A stretch of DNA of 64,000 bases from Oscillospiraceae bacterium (lineage in GTDB: Bacteria > Bacillota > Clostridia > UBA1381 > UBA9506). Positions 51,135-61,114 of the stretch are shown piece by piece. Numbering within the stretch: the stretch's first letter is position 1; each line of letters starts with the position of its first letter. The notes beneath the pieces were generated by a model. The model was not told the origin of the DNA, did not search any database, and saw nothing but the letters and a program-made list of their open reading frames with translations. Position numbers and translations under genes: made by a program. The stretch lies in NCBI GenBank assembly GCA_015068855.1, contig SVJS01000002.1, forward strand, positions 1 to 64,000. Reading direction: 5' to 3'.

Positions 51135-52139
51135 TTAATTAAATGGATTTACGGATGTTTTCAGGCGCAGGTCCTCGCCAATGAACTGCAAGGATTGGTA
51201 GCTGCCCATGATGCGGCTGATGACACGCTCAGAATAACGGTCAGCCAGCGCTTTCATATCTAAATTCGTATTGATAATGGTCTTTTTATTGGTAATCAGG
51301 CGGGAGTTTAAGATGTCAAACAGCGCTGCATTGGTGTAGGCAGTTGAGAACTCGGCCCCTAAATCATCCAAGATTAAAAGGTCACATTCATACAGGCGCT
51401 GTGCCTGCGCTTTCAAGGCGGCCATATCGTCACCACGCTTGAATTTATAGTCCTCTAAGAGGGATACAATCTGGTAGGTTGTTTCGTAAATAACAGAGTA
51501 TCCTTTTTTGATTAACTCTTTTGCAATGCAGGTGGAGAGGAAGGTTTTACCCAGTCCTGATTCGCCCCAGAACAAAAGGTTTTTATCGGTTTTATCAAAC
51601 TCGGCAATAAAGTCCATGCAAACGCCGACGATGTTGCGGATGGCCGTATAGGGAGAGACGCCATAGCGGGGGTCTGCCTCCTGAGAATACAGGGAGAAAT
51701 CAAAGGTCTTAAAGCTTTGGTTCCGAAGCTGTTGCGACAGGTTGGACTTTTCAAACGCTTTCATAATCAAACGACGGCGGTAGCATTCGCAGGGCTTGGT
51801 GCCACGGGTGCCGGTATCCTGACAATCCTCGCACATATAGCGCATGGAAAGCTCATCGCTGGCAAAGCCGTTTCGCATAAGAAGCTCTTTGCGGCGGGCC
51901 AGCAGCGCTGTTTGTTTATCTCTGAGCGCAGCAAGCTTCTGAGGTGTATCTGCGGCACTTGAAACGGCCAGAGAGACAATGGAAAGGCCGGCTGACTGAA
52001 TTTCACGGTCAATGGCCTCGATATCGGGAACCGCCAGATAGACAGCCTCACGACGGGCCTCTAAATCTTCCTGGTTGTGCCGACGAATGTCTTCATATTC
52101 TTGTTCAACGGTAGCATAAAGGGAACGCTCATAGGCCAT
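51135..52139 (-). CDS. DnaC/DnaI-like helicase loader ATPase
   Basis: CEDCQDTGTRGTKPCECYRRR Zn motif, NLLFWGESGLGKTFLSTCIAKEL Walker A, LLILDDLGAE. Confidence 0.92.
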   Translation of the reverse strand: MAYERSLYATVEQEYEDIRRHNQEDLEARREAVYLAVPDIEAIDREIQSAGLSIVSLAVSSAADTPQKLAALRDKQTALLARRKELLMRNGFASDELSMRYMCEDCQDTGTRGTKPCECYRRRLIMKAFEKSNLSQQLRNQSFKTFDFSLYSQEADPRYGVSPYTAIRNIVGVCMDFIAEFDKTDKNLLFWGESGLGKTFLSTCIAKELIKKGYSVIYETTYQIVSLLEDYKFKRGDDMAALKAQAQRLYECDLLILDDLGAEFSTAYTNAALFDILNSRLITNKKTIINTNLDMKALADRYSERVISRIMGSYQSLQFIGEDLRLKTSVNPFN

Positions 52140-52144
52140 GGCTA

Positions 52145-53137
52145 TCACTCCTTTTTGGCGGGACGATTTACATGTTCAAACGCCAGACGTTGGAGAGCAT
52201 CAAAATCATAGCGGGATTTTTTAGACTCCTTGCCTTTGGCTTTGGTATCTCTTTTTATGTCCTCCTGCTTGCGGATGTTATCTGCTGCCCAGGATTCCAT
52301 AATTTTATTCATATAGGCAAAAGACAGGCGGCCTGTCTGGTCCACTGTTAATTCAAAGGCCTTTCTGACCATGTCAAGAGACATGGAAAGCTCATTTTGC
52401 CATTTATTTATATAGGTCAGCTCGCGGGTGGACAGGTGGCGCTCATGAATGCCTAAAATGGTGCGGACCTGACCGGCATAGCTTAAAAAGGCTTCGCGCT
52501 TTTCGATATAGGCCTTGGCTTTTTGCACAGTGTCAATGCCTGCTGAGGTCCATTTGCCGACCTCTTTTTCCATGTACTTCATGGAGCGTTTGCCTTTTCC
52601 CACGTAGTATTCAATTAAAACCAGAATAACCTCAATGGGCATGGCATAATAATCATGAAAGGAATATAAAAGCTCGGTATCGGCGCTGCTCAGGGTTTTG
52701 CCTAACATGCGACCGACCATTTTATACATCTGGCTCATGCGCGGGTTTTCGTGCAAGTGTCGACTGATTTCAGAGGACTTATAAGTAGGGCGAAAAGGCA
52801 GCGCATGCTTCGGGCTTTCCGGATTTTTAAAACAAAATTCGATATCAAAGTCACCATCGTCAACACTCGTGAAACGGTGGATTTTAAGCAGACCTTTTGA
52901 ACTAAAAAACATAAAGGCGTTAACAACGTCAATTAAGCTGACGTGCAAAGAGGCGGCAATATGTTCGTTGGACAGGTTAAGGTTGCCCGCTTGATACTGC
53001 CTGAGGGCATACAAATAAACAGCCAGATAGCTTGCGGGGCAGGAGGCTTCCACAAGCAAATCTGCCACACGCTCCGGGACACGGAAACTACCTATTTCGG
53101 GGCAGGGAGATGAAGCTGCAATAATCATAGCGGACAC
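52145..53137 (-). CDS. DnaD-domain replication initiation protein
   Basis: DnaD-like C-terminal domain (YSFHDYYAMPIEVILVLIEYYVGKGKRSMKYMEKEVGKWTSAGIDTVQKAKAYIEKR); directly upstream of dnaI-like gene. Confidence 0.88.
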   Translation of the reverse strand: MSAMIIAASSPCPEIGSFRVPERVADLLVEASCPASYLAVYLYALRQYQAGNLNLSNEHIAASLHVSLIDVVNAFMFFSSKGLLKIHRFTSVDDGDFDIEFCFKNPESPKHALPFRPTYKSSEISRHLHENPRMSQMYKMVGRMLGKTLSSADTELLYSFHDYYAMPIEVILVLIEYYVGKGKRSMKYMEKEVGKWTSAGIDTVQKAKAYIEKREAFLSYAGQVRTILGIHERHLSTRELTYINKWQNELSMSLDMVRKAFELTVDQTGRLSFAYMNKIMESWAADNIRKQEDIKRDTKAKGKESKKSRYDFDALQRLAFEHVNRPAKKE

Positions 53138-53239
53138 CGTTACTTTCCTATGTATGGTAAGAATTCGAGCACGATTTGTAAGTCAATTTTACCAGGAGTA
53201 AAAATGCTTGCTTGCAAGGGCGTTTTAGAGGGCGCCGTC

Positions 53240-53320
53240 AATTGACACAGTGCTCGAAAGAGCACAAAAGAGCGATAGCTCGCGAGAATTTTAAGCAATA
53301 AAATTCTCTATGTGTCAATT
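53240..53320. repeat. Three-hairpin cloverleaf-like inverted-repeat cluster at the dnaD promoter
   Basis: AATTGACACA/TGTGTCAATT closing arms; inside GTGCTC-gaaa-GAGCAC, GAGC-gata-GCTC, GAGAATTTT-aagcaat-AAAATTCTC. Confidence 0.8.
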
Positions 53321-53346
53321 ATACCATATCAAGAGCTAAAATGCAA
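53318..53346 (-). promoter_or_regulatory. dnaD operon promoter candidate
   Basis: Minus strand TTGCAT (53341-53346), 17-nt spacer, TATAAT (53318-53323). Confidence 0.55.
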
Positions 53347-53367
53347 ATGAGAAAATCGAATTTTGAC

Positions 53368-53407
53368 AAAAAAAATACCACGTCAGCGACTAGGCAGTAA
53401 CGTGGTA
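53368..53407 (-). terminator. Intrinsic terminator of rpsO
   Basis: Minus strand TACCACGT...ACGTGGTA followed by T8. Confidence 0.85.
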
Positions 53408-53445
53408 CCCTTTTAATTCCGCCGGGGCGGAATCAGAAACATAAA

Positions 53446-53715
53446 TTACTTTCTCAGACCGAGCTTTTCAACGATTGCACGGTATCTTTCAATATCGATT
53501 TTGGTCAGGTAATTCAAAAGACCTCTGCGCTGACCAACCATTTTCAAAAGGCCGCGTCTGGAATGATGGTCTTTCTTGTAAACCTTTAAGTGCTCGTTTA
53601 AGTGATTGATGCGCTCTGTTAAAATAGCGATCTGCACTTCCGGAGAACCTGTATCGGTTTCGTGGAGTTTGTACTTTGCGATGATTTCTTGCTTAACTTC
53701 GGGTCTCATTTTCAT
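53446..53715 (-). CDS. rpsO: 30S ribosomal protein S15
   Basis: [61 protein letters not shown]. Confidence 0.97.
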   Translation of the reverse strand: MKMRPEVKQEIIAKYKLHETDTGSPEVQIAILTERINHLNEHLKVYKKDHHSRRGLLKMVGQRRGLLNYLTKIDIERYRAIVEKLGLRK

Positions 53716-53816
53716 TTTCCTCTCTTTACTCATTTAATTTCTCCGAACCCCGAGACAAGGGTCAAATGCGAGGGTCACCCATAGCCCGGCGATTGGAATA
53801 CGCTGTATTATAGCAC

Positions 53817-53846
53817 AAAAAAACCCGTTTGTAAAGGGTTTTTTTA
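53817..53846. terminator. Terminator between veg and rpsO
   Basis: AAAAAACCC-gtttgtaaa-GGGTTTTTTT. Confidence 0.75.
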
Positions 53847-53949
53847 AGAAAAACAAAACTTTTTTCGCGCATTTTACTGATTTTTCAACAGTTTTTACCC
53901 GTTTGCCTGTTTTTATACGGCGCGGGGGAGAAAAGGTCGCCGCCAAAGT

Positions 53950-54219
53950 TTACTGAATGACCTGTTTGGTATCTAACACTGTGATTTCAATGGATTTGGT
54001 CAAAAGGTCGGCATAGCTGAAGGAAACAGTGCGCTCTGTGGTTGCAAATTCAGAAATGCTGTTGAGCACAACAATAAAAATAGAAGGGTAGGTTTCTTTG
54101 ATAATACCGTGACGCATAATAACGCGCTTTCTACCTTTTTTTGCGGAAAGACGAATTTGTTTTCCAATGTTTTGCGTAAGCAAATCCTTAACACGCTGAA
54201 TGTCGGATTTTTCAATCAC
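53950..54219 (-). CDS. veg: Veg family protein
   Basis: KSDIQRVKDLLTQNIGKQIRLSAKKGRKRVIMRHGIIKETYPSIFIVVLN; GTG start with AGGAGG RBS. Confidence 0.9.
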   Translation of the reverse strand: MIEKSDIQRVKDLLTQNIGKQIRLSAKKGRKRVIMRHGIIKETYPSIFIVVLNSISEFATTERTVSFSYADLLTKSIEITVLDTKQVIQ

Positions 54220-54452
54220 AGCTACCAATCCTCCTACCTTATTATATGTTACCACAAAAAGTGTAACATATTTTGACAATTATGTCAAGTATTCCTGCCA
54301 TTTTTTGAAAAAAATGTAAATTTTTGTTGAGAGAAAAGCGGTTTATTTTATCATTGGTAAATTTCTGCTATAAAAAAGAAAGCATGATTTGAAAAAAAAT
54401 AAAAAAAGGTTGACAAGGGCATGATAATTCGATATAATCAATAGTCAGGGGA

Positions 54453-54959
54453 GTGGGTATTGTGGTTTTTGATGTACAGTCAATTCTGAAAACTGATGGC
54501 GCAAAAATGCAGCTGGCCGGCCTTTTGGATGTGCCGGAGTTGTACCAGAACTCGGAATACGATTTTGGTGAGGGCGCCCGATTTTCCGGTGTTGTTGCAA
54601 ACATCGGAGGCGTTTTGGAATTGACGGTCAGTGCAGAAGGAACATTTTGCGTTCCTTGTGCCCGTTGTGCAAAAGAAACCCGCCAGACTTTCAGTGTTTC
54701 GGTTCGGGAAACCTTGACGGATTGCGACGGCAAGGCAACCGAAAGCGAGGAGAGGGTTTTGCTTTGCGGCACCAGTCTTGATATGGATGACGTTTTGTGG
54801 CCCGAGATTTTTCTCACACTGGAACCGAAATACCTCTGCAAGCCGGATTGCAAGGGCTTGTGCCCGCAATGCGGAGCAGATCTGAACGAAAATCCCTGTG
54901 ATTGCAAGGAAGATACGATTGACCCGCGTATGGCCGGCCTGGCTGATCTCTTGCAATAA
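54453..54959 (+). CDS. DUF177/YceD family protein
   Basis: C...CARC pattern, LTLEPKYLCKPDCKGLCPQCGADLNENPCDCKEDTIDPRMAGLADLL; immediately upstream of rpmF. Confidence 0.92.
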   Translation: MGIVVFDVQSILKTDGAKMQLAGLLDVPELYQNSEYDFGEGARFSGVVANIGGVLELTVSAEGTFCVPCARCAKETRQTFSVSVRETLTDCDGKATESEERVLLCGTSLDMDDVLWPEIFLTLEPKYLCKPDCKGLCPQCGADLNENPCDCKEDTIDPRMAGLADLLQ

Positions 54960-55025
54960 AACATACGTTACTTTTGGCCTTTGGAGCATTACCCCGGGGC
55001 CTGACTAAAATAGGAGGTGTAGCAC

Positions 55026-55205
55026 ATGGCAGTACCTAAGAGAAGAACCTCAAAAGCAAAACGCGATTCAAGACGTGCCAATTGGAAGTTAGCGATTCCG
55101 GGCATCACGGCTTGCCCGCGTTGCGGCGAGTTTATCATGCCCCACAGAGTCTGCAAGGCCTGCGGATACTATAAGGGTAAGGAAGTTATCGCCAAGGCTG
55201 AGTAA
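55026..55205 (+). CDS. rpmF: 50S ribosomal protein L32
   Basis: Not in ORF track (59 aa); [59 protein letters not shown]. Confidence 0.98.
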   Translation: MAVPKRRTSKAKRDSRRANWKLAIPGITACPRCGEFIMPHRVCKACGYYKGKEVIAKAE

Positions 55206-55310
55206 GCTTGCGGATTATTCCTTCGAGGGATGACCGCATGCATTAAAAAGTTGTGGCAGGGCATAAAACCCTATGGCGGTTTGGCTTCTGTTATAGCTTG
55301 ATTTTGCTTG

Positions 55311-55372
55311 CAAAGGGGATGTAGCAAAACGATTGAAACAATCGGGTTGATACAGTCCCCTTTTTGCTTTTT
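55311..55372 (+). terminator. Terminator-like hairpin after rpmF
   Basis: GCAAAGGGGA...TCCCCTTTTTGC with inner CGATT-gaaac-AATCG. Confidence 0.5.
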
Positions 55373-55406
55373 ATGTGGCTTGTTTTGCATAGAGGAGGTG
55401 GGAAGC

Positions 55407-56750
55407 TTGCAATATCATGCAAAAGTGTCTGCAGTGATGCAAGGCAGCATTGCAGAGGAGCTGGGGATTGAGCCGGGCGACACGGTTTGCACCGTGAACG
55501 GTCGCCGGATTGCTGATTTTCTGGATTATCAGTTTTTAACGGCATCGGAGAACATTTTGCTTACCATACAAAAGCCGGATGGGCAGATGCTGGAATTTGA
55601 TATTGAAAACGAGGACATGGAGGACCTTGGAATTGTCTTTTCCAATATGCTCTTTGACCCCGCCAAAAGCTGCACCAATCAATGCATTTTTTGCTTTATT
55701 GACCAGTTGCCGCCTGCTATGCGGGACTCGTTATATTTTAAGGATGATGATTCGCGCCTGTCCTTTTTATACGGGAATTATGTGACGTTAACGAACATGA
55801 AACCCGAGGATTTGGATCGCTTGATTGAATACAGAGTGTCACCGGTTAACGTTTCGGTGCACACGACAAACCCCGAGCTTCGGAAGATGATGCTCCATAA
55901 CCGTTTTGCCGGCACCATTATGGACGCCATGAAGCGGCTTAAAGAGGGCGGACTTTCGATGAACATGCAGATTGTCCTATGTAAAGGCATCAACGACGGA
56001 GAAGAGCTGTCCCGTACCTTGCAGGATTTAGCGACTCTCGCGCCGGCGGCATGCAGCGTTTCTGTTGTGCCGGTGGGCCTGACGCGCTACCGCGAGGGGC
56101 TATATCCCTTAGAGGCGTTTACCAGGGAGGATGCACAGGCTGTGATTGAACAGGTGGAGAACATGCAGCAGGCATTTTTAGCCTCCTTAGGGACACGGTT
56201 TGTCTATCTCTCCGATGAATTTTATCTGCTGGCAGAAAAACCGATTCCGCCTGCCGAAGCCTATGAAGGTTTTCCGCAGATTGAAAACGGCGTGGGTATG
56301 GAGGCCAGCATGGAAGAGGAATTTCTGGCAGCCTTAAAAGGCAAGCCTGCCATGGGAAAGCCCGGCAAAACCGTCATTGCCACAGGGGAGCTTGCCTATC
56401 CTTTTATGACCCGGCTCGTGGAACTTGCCAAGCAGCAGTATCCGTCTTTGGATGCTGAGGTTGTCCGTGTTTGCAACACCTTGTTTGGAGGCGGCGTAAC
56501 AGTTGCCGGTCTTCTGGGAGGCCGTGACCTTTTGTCTGCCTTAGCGGGCAAAAAGATGGAGCGACTTTTGATTACGTCATCCATGCTGAAAGCCGATGAG
56601 CCTATCTTTCTGGATGATGTAACGGTTGGCGAGATTGAAGAGACGCTTTCGGTTCGTCTGCTGCCGTGTGATAATGACGGAGCTGCCTTTTTAGGGTGCT
56701 TGTTAGACTGCGAAATAGCGCCGCTGGCGTTGCAGGATGATATATTTTGA
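55407..56750 (+). CDS. DUF512 family radical-SAM-like protein with N-terminal PDZ-like domain
   Basis: PDZ-like GSIAEELGIEPGDTVCTVNGRRI; CTNQCIFCFIDQLP CxxxCxxC motif; TTG start after GGAGGTG. Confidence 0.88.
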   Translation: MQYHAKVSAVMQGSIAEELGIEPGDTVCTVNGRRIADFLDYQFLTASENILLTIQKPDGQMLEFDIENEDMEDLGIVFSNMLFDPAKSCTNQCIFCFIDQLPPAMRDSLYFKDDDSRLSFLYGNYVTLTNMKPEDLDRLIEYRVSPVNVSVHTTNPELRKMMLHNRFAGTIMDAMKRLKEGGLSMNMQIVLCKGINDGEELSRTLQDLATLAPAACSVSVVPVGLTRYREGLYPLEAFTREDAQAVIEQVENMQQAFLASLGTRFVYLSDEFYLLAEKPIPPAEAYEGFPQIENGVGMEASMEEEFLAALKGKPAMGKPGKTVIATGELAYPFMTRLVELAKQQYPSLDAEVVRVCNTLFGGGVTVAGLLGGRDLLSALAGKKMERLLITSSMLKADEPIFLDDVTVGEIEETLSVRLLPCDNDGAAFLGCLLDCEIAPLALQDDIF

Positions 56751-56848
56751 AAAATAGGGAAAACTAAGGAACGTTTTTACAGGAAAGCAAAAAGAGCGCA
56801 AGGCGAAAGCCGGGGCGTGAAGCGTTCCGATGAAATGGAGACAGAGTT

Positions 56849-58174
56849 ATGATTAAACCGGTTGTTGCGATTGTTGGCAGACCCAATGTGGGGAAGTCAA
56901 CCTTGTTTAACAAAATAGTCGGTTCCAGAATTTCCATTGTGGATGATACGCCGGGTGTGACCCGTGACCGTATTTACATGGAGACCGAATGGAACGGACG
57001 GGAGTTTCTGATGATTGATACGGGCGGTATTGAAAAAGGGGACGATGTGATTGTTTCCGGTATGCGCCGCCAGGCAGAACTTGCTATTTCGCAGGCAGAT
57101 GTGCTGATTCTTATGACCAACATTCACGATGGTCTGGTTGCAGCCGATGCTGATGTTGCCGCCATGCTGCAAAAGTCAGGAAAGCCGGTTCTTCTGGTTG
57201 TGAATAAGGTGGATAACATCGGGCAGCCGCCGGCAGAGCTCTATGAATTTTATAATCTGGGTTTAGGGGACCCCATTCCCGTTTCCTCCATTCACGGTCT
57301 GGGAGTGGGCGATCTTTTGGATGAGGTTGTGAATTTGTTTGGCGAGCCTACGGGAGAGGAAGAAGAGGACGCCGATGTCTTAAAAATTGCGCTGGTTGGT
57401 AAGCCTAACGTGGGAAAATCCTCTCTGGTGAATACCATTTTAGGCGAAGACAGAGTGATTGTCAGCAATATTGCCGGGACCACCCGTGATGCGATTGATG
57501 CACGCGTAAGCTACGGCGGACATGATTATGTTTTGATTGATACGGCCGGCATGCGACGGAAAAGCCGCATTGAAGCCGGTGTTGAACAGTATAGTGTCAT
57601 TCGCTCCTTAGGAGCGGTGGACAGGGCCGATGTGTGCGTTATCATGATTGACGCGACCGAAGGAGTCAGTGAACAGGACACCAAGATTGCCGGCTATGCC
57701 CATGAGCAGGGCAAGGCCTGCGTGATTGCCATTAACAAGTGGGATTTGGTGGAAAAAGACGGCAAAACCATGGACCAGTTCCGCAAAAAGGTTGTGGAGG
57801 GGCTGTCCTTTATGCAATATGCCCCCATTGTGTTTATCTCCGCACTCACGGGGCAGCGCATTGACCGTTTGTTTGAACTGGTACGCTATGTGCGTGAACA
57901 AAACACCATGCGTATTCGCACAGGTGCACTCAATGACGTTCTGAATGAGGCCACCATGCGTGTGCAGCCGCCCTCGGATAAGGGTAAGCGCCTGAAAATT
58001 TACTATATGACGCAGGCATCGACTGCACCACCCACGTTTGTACTTTTTGTTAACAATCGTGAGCTTGCCCATTTTTCTTATGTGCGTTATTTAGAAAATC
58101 AAATTCGCAGCGTGTTTGGGTTGGAGGGAACCCCTGTTCGTTTCGTGCTTCGGGAACGGGGCGACGAGAAATAG
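56849..58174 (+). CDS. der: Ribosome biogenesis GTPase Der
   Basis: Two G domains: VGRPNVGKSTLFNKIVG and VGKPNVGKSSLVNTILG; KH-like C-terminus. Confidence 0.98.
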   Translation: MIKPVVAIVGRPNVGKSTLFNKIVGSRISIVDDTPGVTRDRIYMETEWNGREFLMIDTGGIEKGDDVIVSGMRRQAELAISQADVLILMTNIHDGLVAADADVAAMLQKSGKPVLLVVNKVDNIGQPPAELYEFYNLGLGDPIPVSSIHGLGVGDLLDEVVNLFGEPTGEEEEDADVLKIALVGKPNVGKSSLVNTILGEDRVIVSNIAGTTRDAIDARVSYGGHDYVLIDTAGMRRKSRIEAGVEQYSVIRSLGAVDRADVCVIMIDATEGVSEQDTKIAGYAHEQGKACVIAINKWDLVEKDGKTMDQFRKKVVEGLSFMQYAPIVFISALTGQRIDRLFELVRYVREQNTMRIRTGALNDVLNEATMRVQPPSDKGKRLKIYYMTQASTAPPTFVLFVNNRELAHFSYVRYLENQIRSVFGLEGTPVRFVLRERGDEK

Positions 58175-58196
58175 AGACAGATACAGTTAGATTGAG

Positions 58197-58898
58197 GTGA
58201 CAACTATGCAATATGTTATTTTGGTCGGCTGCCTTTTGGGTGGCTACTTACTGGGCAGCTTAAACGCTTCCATCATCTTCGGCAAGCTGTTTCGAGGGGC
58301 AGACATCCGTCAATCGGGCAGCAAAAATGCGGGGATGACCAATACCCTGCGCGTGTTCGGCAAGAGCGCAGCGGCGGTTGTTTTCCTGTTTGACCTTGTT
58401 AAGGCCATCATAGCCGTGCTTTTGGCAAAGTATGTATCATTGCGCCTGTCTGTTTCGGCAGAGGCAGTTTTGGGAGGCGCAGAGGCAGACCCTTTGGCCT
58501 TTTCACTTTTGTGCCAATACATGGCCGGTCTGGGTGCTGTTTTAGGTCATAATTTCCCCCTTTATTTTAGCTTCAAGGGCGGGAAGGGCATTTTGGCCTC
58601 CTGGGGCGTTATTATGATTTTAGATTACCGCATTGCCATTATTTTGCTGGTTGTGTTTGTGTTGGTGGTGGCAACGACACGATACGTATCCTTAGCCTCG
58701 ATTACCAGCGCCATTATTTACCCGTTGTTTGTGATTGCATTTAATGTGGGAAAACCCACGGTGACTACGTTTTATTATATTCTTTTGTCTGTTATTGTGT
58801 CTGCTTTGGCTGTGTATCGCCACAGGTCGAACATCAAGCGCCTGACGAGCGGTACGGAATCTAAACTGGGCGAAAAGCAGGGCGTAAAAAAGGAGTAG
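58197..58898 (+). CDS. plsY: Glycerol-3-phosphate acyltransferase PlsY
   Basis: GYLLGSLNASIIFGKLFRGADIRQSGSKNAGMTNTLRVFG, GHNFPLYFSFKGGKGI. Confidence 0.97.
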   Translation: MTTMQYVILVGCLLGGYLLGSLNASIIFGKLFRGADIRQSGSKNAGMTNTLRVFGKSAAAVVFLFDLVKAIIAVLLAKYVSLRLSVSAEAVLGGAEADPLAFSLLCQYMAGLGAVLGHNFPLYFSFKGGKGILASWGVIMILDYRIAIILLVVFVLVVATTRYVSLASITSAIIYPLFVIAFNVGKPTVTTFYYILLSVIVSALAVYRHRSNIKRLTSGTESKLGEKQGVKKE

Positions 58899-58904
58899 GA
58901 AACT

Positions 58905-59921
58905 ATGAAGAAGATTGCTGTCATCGGTTCAGGTAGTTGGGGGACCGCTATTGCTTCCTTGCTGGCGGGGAATGGTCATGATGTTCTGCTTTGGTCTTAT
59001 TCCAAAGAGGAATCTGAAGCCCTTGCCCGTGATGGCGAGAACAAACGGTTTTTGCCGGGCGTTACACTGCCTGCATCCATTCGATATACAAACGCCTTAG
59101 AAGAAGCGGGCGACCATGGCGAGTATATTTTTATGGTTACACCGTCTCAGGCAACAAAGAAAACGGCGGAAAAACTGGCCCCCTTTGTGCGGGATGATAC
59201 CATTATCGTCAATGCCTCAAAGGGATTGGAGCAGGACACACAAATGCGCCTTTCCGAGGTGATTGCTGCGGCAATTCCCAAGGCGCGGGTTGCTGTTATG
59301 TCGGGCCCGTCTCACGCAGAAGAGGTGGCGCGAAATCTCCCCACCACCAATGTGATTGCGTCAGGCAGCCTTGCCGTTTCAGAAGAGATACAGGACATTT
59401 TGATGTGTGATACGTTCCGTGTTTACACGGGCACCGATATGATTGGTGTTGAATTGGGCGGTGCCTTAAAAAACGTTATTGCACTTTGTACGGGGATTGC
59501 TGACGGTATCGGCGTTGGCGATAATGCCAAGGCGGCGCTTATGACACGCGGTATGGCGGAAATCTGCCGTTTGGGTGTCAGCATGGGCGCTGACTCTGCC
59601 ACGTTCAGCGGCCTATCCGGCATGGGCGATCTGATTGTTACCTGCACCAGCATGCATTCCCGTAACCGCAGAGCCGGTATTTTGATTGGTCAGGGCAAGT
59701 CTCCGGAGGAGGCAATCAATGAGGTTAAGATGGTGGTTGAGGGCTTTTATGCAACCAAGGCGGCCCACACCCTGGCTAAACGCATGCAGGTGGAAATGCC
59801 TGTTGTGGAGCAGGCGTACCGCGTTCTGTTTGCGGGGATGGATCCCAAAGAAGCGGTGATGACGCTGATGATTCGTGACAGAAAACATGAAAGTGAACGA
59901 GATGTTATTGACGGTCGCTGA
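58905..59921 (+). CDS. gpsA: NAD(P)H-dependent glycerol-3-phosphate dehydrogenase
   Basis: IAVIGSGSWGTAIASLLAGNGHDVLLW; VMSGPSHAEEVAR; GGALKNVIALCTGIADGIGVGDNAKAALMTRG. Confidence 0.98.
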   Translation: MKKIAVIGSGSWGTAIASLLAGNGHDVLLWSYSKEESEALARDGENKRFLPGVTLPASIRYTNALEEAGDHGEYIFMVTPSQATKKTAEKLAPFVRDDTIIVNASKGLEQDTQMRLSEVIAAAIPKARVAVMSGPSHAEEVARNLPTTNVIASGSLAVSEEIQDILMCDTFRVYTGTDMIGVELGGALKNVIALCTGIADGIGVGDNAKAALMTRGMAEICRLGVSMGADSATFSGLSGMGDLIVTCTSMHSRNRRAGILIGQGKSPEEAINEVKMVVEGFYATKAAHTLAKRMQVEMPVVEQAYRVLFAGMDPKEAVMTLMIRDRKHESERDVIDGR

Positions 59922-59959
59922 GGTCGGCTTTGGCAGATAGACAGAAATGAGGGACTGGC

Positions 59960-61075
59960 TTGTTTAAGAATTTTTTTGGTAAGAAAAAAGAACAAAATGC
60001 GCAGGATGCTGTGCTTTCCGCAGCGCTTGATGCCCTTGAAACAGAGGCGGACGCAAAGCCGGAGGAGACGGTGGAAGTCATGCCGGAAACAGAGGGCTTT
60101 GCACAAGCGGCTGATTTGCCAGAAAATGCGCCGGATGGAAATGAAGAGAAAGCAGAGGGAAAGGGCTTTTTTGGCCGCCTGGTTGCGGGTCTTCAAAAAA
60201 CCCGATCGGCTTTTTCCAATAAAATTGATGCCGTTTTGGCGGCTATGGGCAGCGTGAATGAGGAACTCTATGAGGAGCTGGAAGAAGCTCTGATTATGTC
60301 TGACATCGGCGCAGAGACAGCAGACTATATCATCACGGCACTAAAAGAGAGAGCCAGAAAAAACGGGATTACCGATGCATCCGACGTTAAAGGTCTGCTA
60401 CGTGAGATTATTACAGACATTCTGACTGAGCAGGATGGAGCAATGCATCTTGAAGGACAGCCCGCCGTGATTATGGTTATCGGCGTTAACGGTGTGGGTA
60501 AAACGACCTCCATCGGAAAGCTTGCCCATTACTATGGCGAGCAGGGCAAAAAGGTCATTTTAGCAGCGGGCGATACGTTCCGTGCAGCGGCCATAGACCA
60601 GCTTGCAGTTTGGGCAGAGCGTGCCGATGCTGCCCTGGTGAAGCATCAGGAGGGGGCAGACCCCTCAGCTGTTGTTTATGACAGCATCACAGCAGCAAAG
60701 GCAAGAGGCGCTGACATCGTAATTTGTGATACGGCAGGCAGGCTCCACAACAAGAAGAACCTGATGGAAGAGCTGCGTAAAACCACCCGTGTTGTTGAAC
60801 GGGAAATTGGCGAGGGTTGCTGCGAAACCCTGCTGGTGCTGGATGCATCCACGGGACAAAATGCCCTGAATCAAGCCCGAGAGTTTGCGCAGGTGGCCGG
60901 TATTACCGGTGTGATTTTAACCAAACTGGATGGCACGGCCAGAGGCGGCGTCATTTTAGCGCTGGCCCGTGAGCAGGGCATCGGTGTTAAGTTTATCGGC
61001 GTCGGCGAGGGGATTGACGATTTGCGTCCCTTTGACCCCAAGGCGTTTGCTGATGCATTATTTGGTACACAATAG
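59960..61075 (+). CDS. ftsY: Signal recognition particle receptor FtsY
   Basis: VIGVNGVGKTTSIGKLAHYY, AAGDTFRAAAIDQL, TKLDGTARGGVILAL; TTG start. Confidence 0.97.
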   Translation: MFKNFFGKKKEQNAQDAVLSAALDALETEADAKPEETVEVMPETEGFAQAADLPENAPDGNEEKAEGKGFFGRLVAGLQKTRSAFSNKIDAVLAAMGSVNEELYEELEEALIMSDIGAETADYIITALKERARKNGITDASDVKGLLREIITDILTEQDGAMHLEGQPAVIMVIGVNGVGKTTSIGKLAHYYGEQGKKVILAAGDTFRAAAIDQLAVWAERADAALVKHQEGADPSAVVYDSITAAKARGADIVICDTAGRLHNKKNLMEELRKTTRVVEREIGEGCCETLLVLDASTGQNALNQAREFAQVAGITGVILTKLDGTARGGVILALAREQGIGVKFIGVGEGIDDLRPFDPKAFADALFGTQ

Positions 61076-61114
61076 GAAAATATAGTAAAAAGACCTGACA
61101 TAAGGAGGAACATC

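Noticed and set aside
53734-53946. ORF 53734..53946 (-)
   Set aside because: Covers the terminator between veg and rpsO; composition is noncoding-like.
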